Shown here: in pieces, positions 37,084 through 46,083 of the stretch | How the letters are laid out: each line of letters opens with the position of its first letter | Numbering within the stretch: the stretch's first letter is position 1 | Source of the DNA: Brevundimonas sp. | Lineage (GTDB): Bacteria; Pseudomonadota; Alphaproteobacteria; Caulobacterales; Caulobacteraceae | Length of the DNA stretch: 64,000 nt | Direction: 5' to 3' | Assembly: GCA_016742215.1 (NCBI GenBank) | Contig: JACVCC010000003.1 | Location: forward strand, 248,001-312,000 | Position numbers and translations under genes: made by a program | The notes under the pieces: generated by a model | Database searches by the model: none | Told to the model about the DNA's origin: nothing | The model's input: the letters and a program-made list of their open reading frames with translations, nothing else

Positions 37084-37514
37084 TCCGCTACGCCCTGATC
37101 TGTGAGCATGACCACGGCTTCGAGGCCTGGTTCGGGTCCTCGTCCGACTATGACGATCAGTCGGCGCGGGGCCTCGTCGAATGCCCGGTCTGCGCCTCCA
37201 CGGCGGTGACCAAGCAGATCATGGCTCCCTCGGTCTCGGGAACGAAGAAGACCGCGCCCGCAGCTCACGCTGCCGCGAAGATGCAGACCATGATGATGGA
37301 GGCCGCGCGTGAGGTCCGCGCCCACGTCGAGCAGAATTTCGACTACGTCGGCGACGCCTTCGCCCGTGAGGCCCGCGACATCCACGAGGGCCGCTCCGAG
37401 AAGCGCGAGATCTACGGCGAGGCCACCGCCGCCGAGGTGAAGAAGCTCAAGGACGACGGCGTGCCCTGCGCGCCCCTGCCGTCACTCCCGCCAGACCCGT
37501 CGAAGGTCAACTGA
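37080..37514 (+). CDS. DUF1178 family protein
   Basis: 144 aa. The family opens IRYALICEHDHGFEAWFGSS, carries a zinc-ribbon-like CPVCAS near residue 40 and has AREARDIHEGRSEKREIYGEA in the C-terminal half. Only one CxxC and an upstream CEH are present. Function is unknown; the grxC-nitrilase-DUF1178 order is conserved in many alphaproteobacteria and suggests a shared redox role. Coupled to the hydrolase by a 4-bp overlap. Confidence 0.92.
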   Translation: MIRYALICEHDHGFEAWFGSSSDYDDQSARGLVECPVCASTAVTKQIMAPSVSGTKKTAPAAHAAAKMQTMMMEAAREVRAHVEQNFDYVGDAFAREARDIHEGRSEKREIYGEATAAEVKKLKDDGVPCAPLPSLPPDPSKVN

Positions 37515-37516
37515 CG

Positions 37517-38341
37517 ATGGCGGGGGAGGGGGAGCGTTATCACGAGTTCGAGCCGCCCCCGTCCCTGCGGGGTTTCGTCCGCAAGATCTGGACCTACGCC
37601 GACCCCGACCCCGCCCCGGTGGTCCAGCGCATCGCGCCGGACGGCTGCCCCGAGCTGATCCTCGACATCGGCTCGCCCTATGAAGAACTGGACGACGACG
37701 GCGTCTGGCGGCTGCAGCCCTCCGCCATCTTTGCTGGCCAGATGACGAGGCCGCTGGCCCTGCGCCCGGCCGGCCCGACCGAACTGGTCGCCGTCCGGTT
37801 CGAGCCCTACGGCGCCCGCGACTGGCTGGGTGTCTCGGTCGACCGCGCCACCGACCGCCGCCTCGACATGACCGACCGTCTCGCAGGCCTGACCGCCCCC
37901 GCGGGCGATCCCGAAGCTCAGGTCGCCGCCTTCGTCGCCTTTCTGGAGGCGCAGAAGGCAAAGCAGGGCTGGTCCCTCGACCCGCTCGTCCGCGCCGAGG
38001 TCGAGGCCGCGTCCGACGACCGGCCCTCACCGGACCGATCGCCCTCGGAACAGCGCGCCCTGCAGCGCCGCTTCGCCGACCAGGTCGGCGTCTCGCCGCG
38101 CATGCTGCGCTCCATCTTCCGCTTTCGCCGGGTCTTCGATCACGCCGCCCAACCGGGGCAGATTGCTGACGGCTGGCTCGAGGCGGGGCTGGAGGCCGGC
38201 TATTTCGACCAGCCCCAGTTGGCCCGTGACTTCCGCCGCTTCCTCGGCTGCACCGCCACTGAATGGGCGCGCGAGCAGCAGGCGCTTGCGAAGGCCATCG
38301 CGTCGGAAACCTACAAGCCGACAGGCCCGCACCCGGCCTAG
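37517..38341 (+). CDS. AraC-family transcriptional regulator with DUF6597-type N-terminus
   Basis: 274 aa. The N-terminal domain (about 8-115; PPPSLRGFVRKIWTYA, then PDGCPELILDIGSPY and FAGQMTRPLAL) is that of DUF6597 regulators. The C-terminal AraC DNA-binding domain (about 170-260) has QRRFADQVGVSPRMLRSIFRF and a second helix pair ending AREFR-like LARDFRRFLGC. The target is unknown. It starts 2 bp after the DUF1178 stop. Confidence 0.9.
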   Translation: MAGEGERYHEFEPPPSLRGFVRKIWTYADPDPAPVVQRIAPDGCPELILDIGSPYEELDDDGVWRLQPSAIFAGQMTRPLALRPAGPTELVAVRFEPYGARDWLGVSVDRATDRRLDMTDRLAGLTAPAGDPEAQVAAFVAFLEAQKAKQGWSLDPLVRAEVEAASDDRPSPDRSPSEQRALQRRFADQVGVSPRMLRSIFRFRRVFDHAAQPGQIADGWLEAGLEAGYFDQPQLARDFRRFLGCTATEWAREQQALAKAIASETYKPTGPHPA

Positions 38342-38371
38342 CGTGGCCGTGTCGCCAAGGGGAGAACCACG

Positions 38372-38839
38372 ATGCTGACCACCGCGCTGATGATGACCGC
38401 CGCCCTGCAGACCGGCGACCTGAGACCCGACCTCGGCTGGATGGCCGGCTACTGGCTGTCCTGCGACAACGGGCGCGAGGTGTCCGAGACCTGGTCCGAC
38501 CCGCGCCACGGCCTGATGACCGGCATGAACGTCACCGTGCGCAACGGCCGGGCCAGGTTCGAGCTGTCCCGCATCGCCCCGGCCAGCCGCGACGCCGACG
38601 CGCCCTTCGCCTATTTCGCGCAGCCCGAGGGCCAGCCGGTGACGGTCTTCCCGGTGGTGTCGTCGGGCCCGACCCGTGTCGTCTTCGGCCTTGAGACCCA
38701 CGACTTCCCCCAGCGCATTGTCTATGAGCGCGACGGTGACGCCCTTCACGCCCGCATCGAGGGCGAGATCGACGGGCAGACCAGGAGCGTGGAATGGCAT
38801 TTCCGGAAGGCCGATCTGAACAGCCGCTGCCCGACCTGA
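38372..38839 (+). CDS. Exported DUF6265-like protein
   Basis: 155 aa. A short hydrophobic N-terminus is followed by LGWMAGYWLSCDNGREVSETWSDPRHGLMTG split as in DUF6265, then an ELSRIAP and a WHFRKADL strand, giving a small lipocalin-like barrel. The N-terminal hydrophobic stretch is short for a signal peptide, so export is uncertain. The last 46 bp overlap the start of the acetyltransferase gene in another frame. Confidence 0.75.
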   Translation: MLTTALMMTAALQTGDLRPDLGWMAGYWLSCDNGREVSETWSDPRHGLMTGMNVTVRNGRARFELSRIAPASRDADAPFAYFAQPEGQPVTVFPVVSSGPTRVVFGLETHDFPQRIVYERDGDALHARIEGEIDGQTRSVEWHFRKADLNSRCPT

Positions 38840-39327
38840 CCTGGCGGCCGATGACGGCCGACGACCTCGATGGCGTGGTCGAGGTCGCCGCCATCGGCTT
38901 TCCCGATCATTTCGAGGGTCGGGACTGTTTCGCCAACCGCCTCGCCTTGAATGCAAAGGGCTGTTTCGTCCTTACCGCGCCTGACGGCCCGGTGCGCGGC
39001 TACATGGTCGCCTATCCGTGGCGGCGCGAGGCGGCGCCGGCGCTGAATACCCTGATCGACGCCCTGCCGGACGATGCCGAGGTCATGTACCTGCACGACC
39101 TCGCCCTGCACCCCGAGGCGCGCGGTGGCGGACATGCCCGCCCGGTGGTCGAGGGGCTCGCCGATCAGGCCCGCGCCGACGGCTGGCCCGAACTGGCCCT
39201 CGTCGCCGTCAACGACGCCGCACCCTTCTGGGCCCGCCACGGCTTCGTGGTGCACGAGACGCCGGCGATGGCCGCCAAGCTGGCTACCTACGGCGACGAC
39301 GCCCGCTACATGCTGCGGACGCTCTGA
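38794..39327 (+). CDS. GNAT-family N-acetyltransferase
   Basis: 177 aa. It has WRPMTADDLDGVVEVAAIGFPDHF, AEVMYLHDLALHPEARGGGHARPVV as the acetyl-CoA loop and NDAAPFWARHGFVV. The ATG at 38794 has AGGAG upstream and lies inside the 3' end of the previous gene. Substrate unknown; the sequence resembles acetyltransferases that act on polyamines or peptides. Confidence 0.87.
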   Translation: MAFPEGRSEQPLPDLTWRPMTADDLDGVVEVAAIGFPDHFEGRDCFANRLALNAKGCFVLTAPDGPVRGYMVAYPWRREAAPALNTLIDALPDDAEVMYLHDLALHPEARGGGHARPVVEGLADQARADGWPELALVAVNDAAPFWARHGFVVHETPAMAAKLATYGDDARYMLRTL

Positions 39328-39331
39328 GGAA

Positions 39332-39691
39332 TCAGGACCCCGAGGCGGGCGCCGCGGGCCAGCTGCGGTCCGGCAGGCTCGAGCAATCCGGCAGCGGGCC
39401 TTCCGGCGCCGTCGCGCCGCCGACCGCCAGCCAGACCCCGACCCACTGACCGCGGTAGTCGTCCACGCCGATCGGCCAGTCCATGCTCGGGATGCGCTCG
39501 CGCACACGGCGGTCCAGTTCGGCATTGCCCGAGCTCTGCACGATGCGGGCTTCGGCGACCCGGTTCGGCCGTCGCGCCTCCCAGCGGATGCAGACGCCGG
39601 GCGCGCCGCGCATGGCGCTGGCGGACGGTCCGGGAACCTGGGCGGGGGCAGGCATGGCGGTCAGCAGACCGGCGAGCATCAGGGTGATCAT
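39332..39691 (-). CDS. Small exported protein with TonB C-terminal-like domain
   Basis: 119 aa. The signal peptide spans about 1-18 (ending PAPAQ). The segment PNRVAEARIVQSSGNAELDRRVRERI is the beta-alpha-beta core of TonB C-terminal domains, but there is no membrane anchor or Pro-rich spacer, so it is a secreted TonB_C-like module and not an energy transducer. Function unknown. Convergent with the acetyltransferase gene, 4 bp apart. Confidence 0.7.
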   Translation of the reverse strand: MITLMLAGLLTAMPAPAQVPGPSASAMRGAPGVCIRWEARRPNRVAEARIVQSSGNAELDRRVRERIPSMDWPIGVDDYRGQWVGVWLAVGGATAPEGPLPDCSSLPDRSWPAAPASGS

Positions 39692-39761
39692 GGTGTTTCC
39701 TCGTCGCCCTCTTCTCCGGGATCAGTCCCGCGTGGCGATCATGACGTCGTTGATATCGGCC

Positions 39762-40301
39762 TCACGGCGTCTTCGCCAGTATCAGCGCGATCCGCGCCTC
39801 GACCGACGCCTTTGGCAATTCGACAAGGTCGTAGCCGAGGGCCGGATATACCCGCGCCATCGTCTCGTATGTCCGTCGCGCCTCGTCCGGATCCTGTCTT
39901 CGTTCGGAGTCCCGGGTGAAGATCTCGGGCCAGAAGGGCGTGATGAAGATCGTCTGGTTGTACCGATGCGTGGTCGCCAGTCGCCCCAGACGCTCCGGTA
40001 CAGGCAGGCCGCACAGGTCGAGATAGCCGATGATGTCCGGAATGCCGCGATCGAAGAACACCGGCTCATCCTCGTCCGACCGTCGCTCGAAGGCCGCCAG
40101 ATCGTGCGCCAGCATGGCTTCGGCGAAGGCGCTTCGGTCGGCCCAGGGCAGGGCGTTGCCGCCGGCCGCCTGCTGGGCCCGGATCACCGCTCTGCCCGCC
40201 TCGGGCTCGGTCTCGAAGCCGCGCCGGGCCAGAGCCTCGATCAGGGTCGTCTTGCCCGAACCCGGCCCGCCCGTGATGACGATGCGCGGATTGGCGGTCA
40301 T
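39762..40301 (-). CDS. AAA_28-type P-loop ATPase/kinase
   Basis: 179 aa. The Walker A motif is [16 protein letters not shown] at the N-terminus and a Walker-B-like [14 protein letters not shown] follows near residue 85. The [18 protein letters not shown] lid region is typical of AAA_28 predicted kinases, which are related to NadR ribosylnicotinamide kinase. The start overlaps the ubiG stop in ATGA, so it is co-translated with ubiG. Substrate unknown. Confidence 0.83.
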   Translation of the reverse strand: MTANPRIVITGGPGSGKTTLIEALARRGFETEPEAGRAVIRAQQAAGGNALPWADRSAFAEAMLAHDLAAFERRSDEDEPVFFDRGIPDIIGYLDLCGLPVPERLGRLATTHRYNQTIFITPFWPEIFTRDSERRQDPDEARRTYETMARVYPALGYDLVELPKASVEARIALILAKTP

Positions 40302-41101
40302 CGATCCCGCGTGGCGACCATCATATAGTTGATGTCCGCATTGCCCTCGCTCCAGCGGTCGGTCAGCGGATTGAACTCCAGTCCGTAGGGCCCGGTCACC
40401 GTCAGCGGTTCGTTCGCCAGCATGGCGCGGATCTCGTCGGGCTTCAGGAACTGGCGCCAGTCGTGGGTGCCGGCGGGCACCCAGCGCAGGACGTACTCCG
40501 CCGCGAACTTGCCCAGCGCCAGCGCTTTCAGCGTCCGGTTCAGGGTGGCGACGATCATCAGGCCGCCCGGCTTCACCAGTCGGGAGCAGGCGCGGACGAA
40601 GGCCTCGGGATCGGCGACATGCTCGATCACCTCCATGGTCAGCACCACATCGAACGGCCCGGCGCCCTCGGCTTCCAGCTGTTCCACCGTCGCGGCGCGA
40701 TAGCGGATGTCGAGCCCCTGCTGGTCCGCATGGGCGCGGGCGGTGCCGATATTCTCGCTGGAGGCGTCGGCTGCCGTGACATCGAACCCCATCCGGCGCA
40801 TGGGTTCGGCGATCAGCCCGCCGCCGCAGCCGATGTCCAGCAGGGTCAGTCCCGCGAAGGCCTCGCGGGTCCTGGTGTCCCGTCCGAAATGAGCCGCCGC
40901 CCGGTCGCGGACGAAGGCCAGACGGGCCGGATTGAAGCGATGCAGGGGTGCGAACGGCCCCTTCGCATCCCACCATTCGGAGGCCTGGGCGGAGAAACGG
41001 GCCACATCGGCGGGATCGATCGACGGGCCTTCCGCCTGATCGTTGAATTCCCGCGCGCTTTGGGGTTCCCGCGCCGATACCGTGCCGTTAGAAGCGACCA
41101 T
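40298..41101 (-). CDS. ubiG: Ubiquinone biosynthesis O-methyltransferase UbiG
   Basis: 267 aa. It carries out both O-methylations in ubiquinone synthesis. Family marks: [23 protein letters not shown] motif [26 protein letters not shown]-like [12 protein letters not shown] and [13 protein letters not shown]. It is divergent from lysC with only 55 bp between the start codons, and its ATG at 41101 lies in a CATG that also spells an in-frame upstream ATG for lysC. Confidence 0.96.
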   Translation of the reverse strand: MVASNGTVSAREPQSAREFNDQAEGPSIDPADVARFSAQASEWWDAKGPFAPLHRFNPARLAFVRDRAAAHFGRDTRTREAFAGLTLLDIGCGGGLIAEPMRRMGFDVTAADASSENIGTARAHADQQGLDIRYRAATVEQLEAEGAGPFDVVLTMEVIEHVADPEAFVRACSRLVKPGGLMIVATLNRTLKALALGKFAAEYVLRWVPAGTHDWRQFLKPDEIRAMLANEPLTVTGPYGLEFNPLTDRWSEGNADINYMMVATRDR

Positions 41102-41156
41102 GGCGCAGCGATGGACCCGCGCGCCCTTTCACGCAAGTACGGAGCAGCCAGACAGG

Positions 41157-42431
41157 ATGACGCGGACCGACCCGGATCGTCTGGTGATGAAGTTCGGAGG
41201 CACGTCGATGGGCGACCTCGAACGCATCCGTCGCGCCGCCCGCATCGTCGCGGCCGAGGCCGCCTCGGGCAAGAAGGTCGCCGTCGTCGTGTCCGCCATG
41301 GCCGGCAAGACCAACGAGCTGGTCGCCTGGACCGACGGCGCCGGCCGGCCGGGGCAGGGGGTCGAGCTGTCCGATGACGAGTACGATGTCGTCGTAGCCT
41401 CGGGCGAGCAGGTGACCTCGGGCCTTCTGGCCCTGACCCTGCGCAACATGGGGCTCAACGCCCGCAGCTGGATGGGCTGGCAGATCCCCATCCTGACCGA
41501 TGACGCCCACGGCCGCGCGCGCATCGAGGATGTGCCGGGCGAGGTGCTGGGAGCCGCGATGGACAAGGGCGAGATCGCCGTCGTCCCCGGCTTCCAGGGC
41601 GTCACCCGCGACGGCCGCATCACGACGCTGGGCCGCGGCGGCTCGGATACCTCGGCGGTGGCGGTGGCCGCGGCGCTGGGCTGCCCCTGCGACATCTATA
41701 CGGACGTCGACGGCGTCTACACGACCGACCCGCGCATCGAAGGCCGGGCCCGCCGCCTCGAAAAGGTCTCCTACGAGGAGATGCTGGAGATGGCGTCCCT
41801 GGGCGCCAAGGTGCTGCAGACCCGCTCGGTCGAACTGGCCATGGCGAAACAGGTCCCGGTGCGGGTCCTGTCCAGCTTCATTGAACCGGACGCCAATGGC
41901 GTCATGCCCGACAAGGGCGGAACCCTGATCTGCGACGAGGAGGAGATCGTGGAGAAACGCATCGTGTCCGGCGTAACCATGAGCCGTGACGAGGCCCGCA
42001 TCACCCTGCTGGGTCTGGCCGACCGCGTCGACGCCCCGGCGGACGTCTTCACCCGTCTGGCCGAGGCCAATGTGAATGTGGACATGATCGTCCAGAGCCA
42101 GGCCCGCACCGAGGGGACGGTCAACCTGACCTTCACCACCGGCCGCCGCGACGCCCAGCGCGCCGCCGAACTGATGCGCGCCGCCCAGGGCGAGATCCGC
42201 TTCGAGGAGCTGCGCGTCGATGAGGACGTGGCCAAGGTCTCGGTCGTCGGCGTCGGCATGCGCAGCCACGCCGGCGTCGCCCAGACCATGTTCAAGGCCC
42301 TTTCGGACAAGGGCGTGAAGTTCCAGGCGATCTCCACGTCCGAAATCAAGATCAGCGTGTTGATCGATGCGGCCTATGCGGAACTGGCCGTTCGTGCGCT
42401 TCATTCGGCCTACGGACTGGAAGCGGTCTAG
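41157..42431 (+). CDS. lysC: Aspartokinase
   Basis: 424 aa. It phosphorylates aspartate, the first step to lysine, threonine and methionine. KFGGTSMGD opens the kinase domain, GRGGSDTSAVA and YTDVDGVYTTDPR follow, and two ACT domains fill the last 150 residues (ITLLGLADRVDAPADVF, then VSVVGVGMRSHAGVA), indicating feedback control. The ATG at 41157 gives the standard N-terminus; the in-frame ATG at 41100 would add 19 residues and cannot be excluded. Confidence 0.97.
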   Translation: MTRTDPDRLVMKFGGTSMGDLERIRRAARIVAAEAASGKKVAVVVSAMAGKTNELVAWTDGAGRPGQGVELSDDEYDVVVASGEQVTSGLLALTLRNMGLNARSWMGWQIPILTDDAHGRARIEDVPGEVLGAAMDKGEIAVVPGFQGVTRDGRITTLGRGGSDTSAVAVAAALGCPCDIYTDVDGVYTTDPRIEGRARRLEKVSYEEMLEMASLGAKVLQTRSVELAMAKQVPVRVLSSFIEPDANGVMPDKGGTLICDEEEIVEKRIVSGVTMSRDEARITLLGLADRVDAPADVFTRLAEANVNVDMIVQSQARTEGTVNLTFTTGRRDAQRAAELMRAAQGEIRFEELRVDEDVAKVSVVGVGMRSHAGVAQTMFKALSDKGVKFQAISTSEIKISVLIDAAYAELAVRALHSAYGLEAV

Positions 42432-42480
42432 AAAACAAGCTTGGCCGCGCCCATCTTGGGCGTTGGCTTTCGGAGGGACC

Positions 42481-44748
42481 ATGCCGGTTGGCGGATTGAC
42501 GACGAGGGGGCCAAGGAACCTCCTTCGCCAGATCCGCGAGGCTATGGCGGGGGCCGCTCCCGCGCAGGACCGGCTCGACACCGTTGTCAAAATCATCGCC
42601 CAGTCGATGGTGGCCGAGGTCTGCTCCATCTACCTGCGCCGCGCGTCCGGCGATCTCGAACTGTTCGCCACCCAGGGCCTGAAGCCCGAGGCCGTGCACA
42701 ACACCCGCCTGCGTCCCGGCGAGGGTCTGGTCGGCGAGGTGGCCCGCTCGGCCGCTCCGATCAGCCTGTCGGACGCCCCGACCCACCCCAGCTTCTCCTA
42801 CCGTCCGGAAACGGGCGAGGACCCCTACCACGCCTTCCTCGGCGCTCCGCTGCTGCGCGGCGGCCGGGCCATCGGGGTGCTGGTCGTCCAGAACCGCTCC
42901 GAGCGTCGCTATGACGACGAGGAGGTCGAGGACATCCAGACCATCGCCATGGTGCTGGCCGAGACCGTGGCCTCGGGTGAGCTGCTGGGTCAGGAAGAGC
43001 TGCGCGACATCGAGGTCGCGCCTCACCGCCCCGAACGGCTCAAGGGCCAGCGCTTCGCCGAAGGCCTCGCCTATGGCCACGTCGTCCTGCACGAGGCCCC
43101 GGTCGCGCCTGAAAATCTGCTGGCCGAGAACCAGCAGGTCGAGGAGATCCGCCTGCGCGAGGCCCTGATCGCGCTGAAAGCCAATATCGACGGGATGCTT
43201 GAGGGCGGCGCCGGCAAGCTGGGCGGCCAGTCCTTCGAGGTGCTGGAAACCTACCGCATGTTCGCCGACGACCGCGGCTGGAACCGGTCGCTGGAGGAGG
43301 CGGTCCGCACCGGCCTGACCGCCGAGGCCGCTGTCGACCGTGTCCGCACCGAGCACCGGGCCCGCTTCGCCAAGGCCCGCGATCCCTACATCAAGGAGCG
43401 GCTCCACGACTTCGAGGATCTGGCCAATCGCCTGCTGCGGGTGCTGGCCGGCGACCGCCCGGGCGAGCGCGACCTGCCCGACGACGCGATCCTCGTGGCC
43501 CGCAACCTCGGTCCGGCGGACCTGCTGGAATATCCGCGGCACAAGCTGAAGGGCCTGCTGCTGGAAGAGGGCTCGGCCGCCAGCCACGCCGCCATCGTCG
43601 CCCGCGCTTTGCAGATCCCCTGCGTCGGCCGCCTGATGGGCGTGCGCGACCGCCTGTCCGAGAACGACGTCGTCATCGTCGATGGCGAGACCGGCGAGGC
43701 CTATCTGCGCCCCCGCCCGGACATGCTCTCCGCCGTCCGATCGCGGATGGAGGTTCGCAGCCAGCGTCAGGCCGAGTTCGCCAAGCTGCGCGACACGCCT
43801 GCGGTGACGAAGGACGGCCAGCGCGTCAGCCTGCTGACCAACGCCGGCCTTGCGGTGGATCTGGAAAATCTCGACGCCACCGGCGCCGAGGGCATCGGCC
43901 TGTTCCGCACCGAGTTCCAGTTCATGGTCTCCGAGGAGCTTCCGCGCCTCGACAGCCAGACCGCGCTCTACAAGCTGGTGCTGGACACGGCCGGCGACCG
44001 GCCCGTCACCTTCCGCACCCTGGATATCGGCGGCGACAAGGTATTGCCCTATCTGGAGACGGAGCGGGAGGAGAACCCGGCTCTCGGCCGTCGGGCCATC
44101 CGCCTCGGCCTCGACCGACCGGCCCTGCTGCGCCTGCAGATCCGTGCCCTGCTGGCCGCCGCCGCCGGCCGGGAACTGCGCGTCATGTTCCCCATGATCG
44201 CCACGGTCGACGAATACCGCGCCGCCCGCGAACTGGTCGATCACGAGTGCGACTGGGCCCGCCGCCGCGGCCGCGCCCTGCCGGCCATGCTGCGCGTCGG
44301 CGCCATGATCGAGTGCCCGTCTCTGCTCTGGCACCTGGACGCCCTGCTGCCGCTGACCGACTTCGTCTCCATCGGCTCGAACGACCTGTTCCAGTACATG
44401 TTCGCCGCCGACCGGACGAACCCGCTGGTCGCCGATCGCTACGACCCCCTGTCGCCGCCGGCCCTGCGCGCCCTGGCCGAAATCCAGAAGAAATGCGCCG
44501 ACACCGGAACACCCGTGTCCGTGTGCGGGGAACTGGCCGGCCGCCCGCTGGAGGCCTTCGCTCTTCTGACCCTTGGATTTACTCGTCTTTCCGCGCCTGC
44601 GGGCGGGGTTGGGCCGGTCAAGCGGATGATCCTGTCGACCGACCTGCCCGCCGCCCGGCGTGGCATGGCGGCCCTGCTCGGCTCGTCGTCCGCCTCCGTC
44701 CGGGGCGAACTCGAAACCCTGGCCCGAAAGTTGAACGTCGCGATTTGA
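42481..44748 (+). CDS. ptsP: PTS-Ntr enzyme I (phosphoenolpyruvate-protein phosphotransferase PtsP)
   Basis: 755 aa from the ATG at 42481 (GGAGGG upstream). An N-terminal GAF domain (about 20-165; LDTVVKIIAQSMVAEVCSIY) precedes the enzyme I parts: the phospho-histidine domain with SAASHAAIVARAL and the PEP-binding barrel with EGIGLFRTEFQF, TFRTLDIGGDK, SIGSNDLFQYMFAADR and the catalytic SVCGELA. It passes phosphate from PEP to NPr in a nitrogen-responsive regulatory chain that affects (p)ppGpp in Caulobacter. It follows lysC with a 49-bp gap, a conserved order in the group. Confidence 0.96.
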   Translation: MPVGGLTTRGPRNLLRQIREAMAGAAPAQDRLDTVVKIIAQSMVAEVCSIYLRRASGDLELFATQGLKPEAVHNTRLRPGEGLVGEVARSAAPISLSDAPTHPSFSYRPETGEDPYHAFLGAPLLRGGRAIGVLVVQNRSERRYDDEEVEDIQTIAMVLAETVASGELLGQEELRDIEVAPHRPERLKGQRFAEGLAYGHVVLHEAPVAPENLLAENQQVEEIRLREALIALKANIDGMLEGGAGKLGGQSFEVLETYRMFADDRGWNRSLEEAVRTGLTAEAAVDRVRTEHRARFAKARDPYIKERLHDFEDLANRLLRVLAGDRPGERDLPDDAILVARNLGPADLLEYPRHKLKGLLLEEGSAASHAAIVARALQIPCVGRLMGVRDRLSENDVVIVDGETGEAYLRPRPDMLSAVRSRMEVRSQRQAEFAKLRDTPAVTKDGQRVSLLTNAGLAVDLENLDATGAEGIGLFRTEFQFMVSEELPRLDSQTALYKLVLDTAGDRPVTFRTLDIGGDKVLPYLETEREENPALGRRAIRLGLDRPALLRLQIRALLAAAAGRELRVMFPMIATVDEYRAARELVDHECDWARRRGRALPAMLRVGAMIECPSLLWHLDALLPLTDFVSIGSNDLFQYMFAADRTNPLVADRYDPLSPPALRALAEIQKKCADTGTPVSVCGELAGRPLEAFALLTLGFTRLSAPAGGVGPVKRMILSTDLPAARRGMAALLGSSSASVRGELETLARKLNVAI

Positions 44749-44805
44749 TCCGTACCGGGCCGAAACGGCCGAGGTGCTTAACAAATCATTGATCGGTCAA
44801 CTCTT

Positions 44806-46026
44806 ATGAGTTATCCACAAGCCGAGTTCGGGGCGCCTGAGGGGGCGAACACCACTCCTGATCCCGATATGGTACAGGGGCCCGGTTGGAGTACGGCGGA
44901 CGGGGGCGTTTCGCCGAGTGTGGGGTCTGGCGTCATGGCGCGAGATGCGGGCAAGGGCCCGAATGATCAGGACGGTCAGGCTGACTGGCGGGAAATCGCT
45001 CCCTCCATCACCGATGCGCCGACTCTCGGCGACGGCCTGCGGCAGGCGCGGGAGCGCTCGGACCGCTCGCTGGCCGAGCTGTCGACCATCACCCGCGTGC
45101 CGTCCCGCTATCTGACCGCGCTGGAACAGAACGACTTTTCGATCCTGCCCAACCGCGTCTTCTCGATCGGCTACGTGCGCGCCTATGCCGGCGCCCTGGG
45201 TCTGGACGAGCAGCTGGCGGTTGAGCGTTTCAAGCGCGAGAGCCCGGATCCGTCCGTGCCGCTGCAGCCGCCGGTCGGCGTCGCCTTCGAGGAGGTGAAG
45301 CGCTATTCGCCCCGTCTGATCGCCGGCGCCCTGGCGCTGGTCGTCGCCGTCGTTGGCTGGAACGTCTTCCAGCGGGTCAGCCTGATGCAGGCGCCCCATC
45401 CGTCCGACATCGCCGAGATCCCGGAAAGCTGGTCGCTTGGCACCGTGCCGGGGCAACCCGTCGCCATGCGCCTGACCGCGCCGCAGCCCGCTCCGCCCGA
45501 TCAGACCATTCCCGCCCTCTACGTCACGCCCGGCCTCGAGGCTGAACTGACGGGCGTCGATCCGGCCTCGCAGGAAGCCGCTGCCGCTGCGGCGGGCACG
45601 ACGCCGGTCGCCCGCGCCTTCAATCCGCGTGGCGCCATCTACGGCGCCGCGGCCAGCGCCTCGCAGGTCGTGCTGCAGGCGAAGAAGTCGGCCTGGCTGG
45701 TCGTGCGCATGGCCGACAACCGCGTGCTGTTCGCTCGCCAGCTGGCCCCGGGCGACGCCTGGCGCGCGCCGATCGGCGTCTCGGCCACGGTCGATGTCCA
45801 GGACGTTTCGGCGTTCGACGTCTATCTGAACGGCGAGCATGGCGGCCCGCTGACGGCGGACAAGACGCCGCTGGCCCAGCTGAACACCCGCGCCCAGGCG
45901 CTGGCCCGTCAGGCCGCCGCCGAGGTCGCCTCGCGCGCCGAAGCCGCTGCCCGACAGGCCGCCGCGGCCCAGGCGGCGGTTCAGGCCCAGGCCGAGGCCA
46001 GCCTCCAGACCGTTTCCGCCCAGTAG
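44806..46026 (+). CDS. RodZ-like protein with N-terminal HTH and C-terminal DUF4115 domain
   Basis: 406 aa. A disordered start is followed by a HTH_25 domain (about 73-140; TLGDGLRQARERSDRSL, PSRYLTALEQNDF, FSIGYVRAYAGALG), one membrane helix (about 168-186) and a periplasmic DUF4115 domain (about 285-345; KKSAWLVVRMADN, WRAPIGVSATV) with a coiled tail. RodZ links MreB to the cell-wall machinery. The start lacks a Shine-Dalgarno sequence and sits in a small AACTC/GAGTT hairpin; a perfect DnaA box follows at 44811. An internal ATG (44935) is an alternative start. Confidence 0.82.
   Translation: MSYPQAEFGAPEGANTTPDPDMVQGPGWSTADGGVSPSVGSGVMARDAGKGPNDQDGQADWREIAPSITDAPTLGDGLRQARERSDRSLAELSTITRVPSRYLTALEQNDFSILPNRVFSIGYVRAYAGALGLDEQLAVERFKRESPDPSVPLQPPVGVAFEEVKRYSPRLIAGALALVVAVVGWNVFQRVSLMQAPHPSDIAEIPESWSLGTVPGQPVAMRLTAPQPAPPDQTIPALYVTPGLEAELTGVDPASQEAAAAAAGTTPVARAFNPRGAIYGAAASASQVVLQAKKSAWLVVRMADNRVLFARQLAPGDAWRAPIGVSATVDVQDVSAFDVYLNGEHGGPLTADKTPLAQLNTRAQALARQAAAEVASRAEAAARQAAAAQAAVQAQAEASLQTVSAQ
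44811..44819 (+). promoter_or_regulatory. Perfect DnaA box at codons 2-5 of the RodZ-like gene
   Basis: The nonamer TTATCCACA matches the DnaA consensus exactly. It begins five bases after the A of the start codon. A single box can occur by chance, so regulatory meaning is only suggested. Confidence 0.4.
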
Positions 46027-46083
46027 GACGCGTCGCCACAGGTCGTGGCCATGCCGCAATCGTGAGCCTATGTTGCGTCCGCA

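Noticed and set aside
44753..44772. Short GGCCG/CGGCC hairpin after ptsP
   Set aside because: Five base pairs with a 3-nt loop and no T-run are expected often by chance in DNA this rich in GC.
42352..44784. An 810-codon open frame on the minus strand opposite ptsP
   Set aside because: Antisense shadow of a clear enzyme I gene; composition is Gly/Gln/Asp-biased with no recognisable fold.
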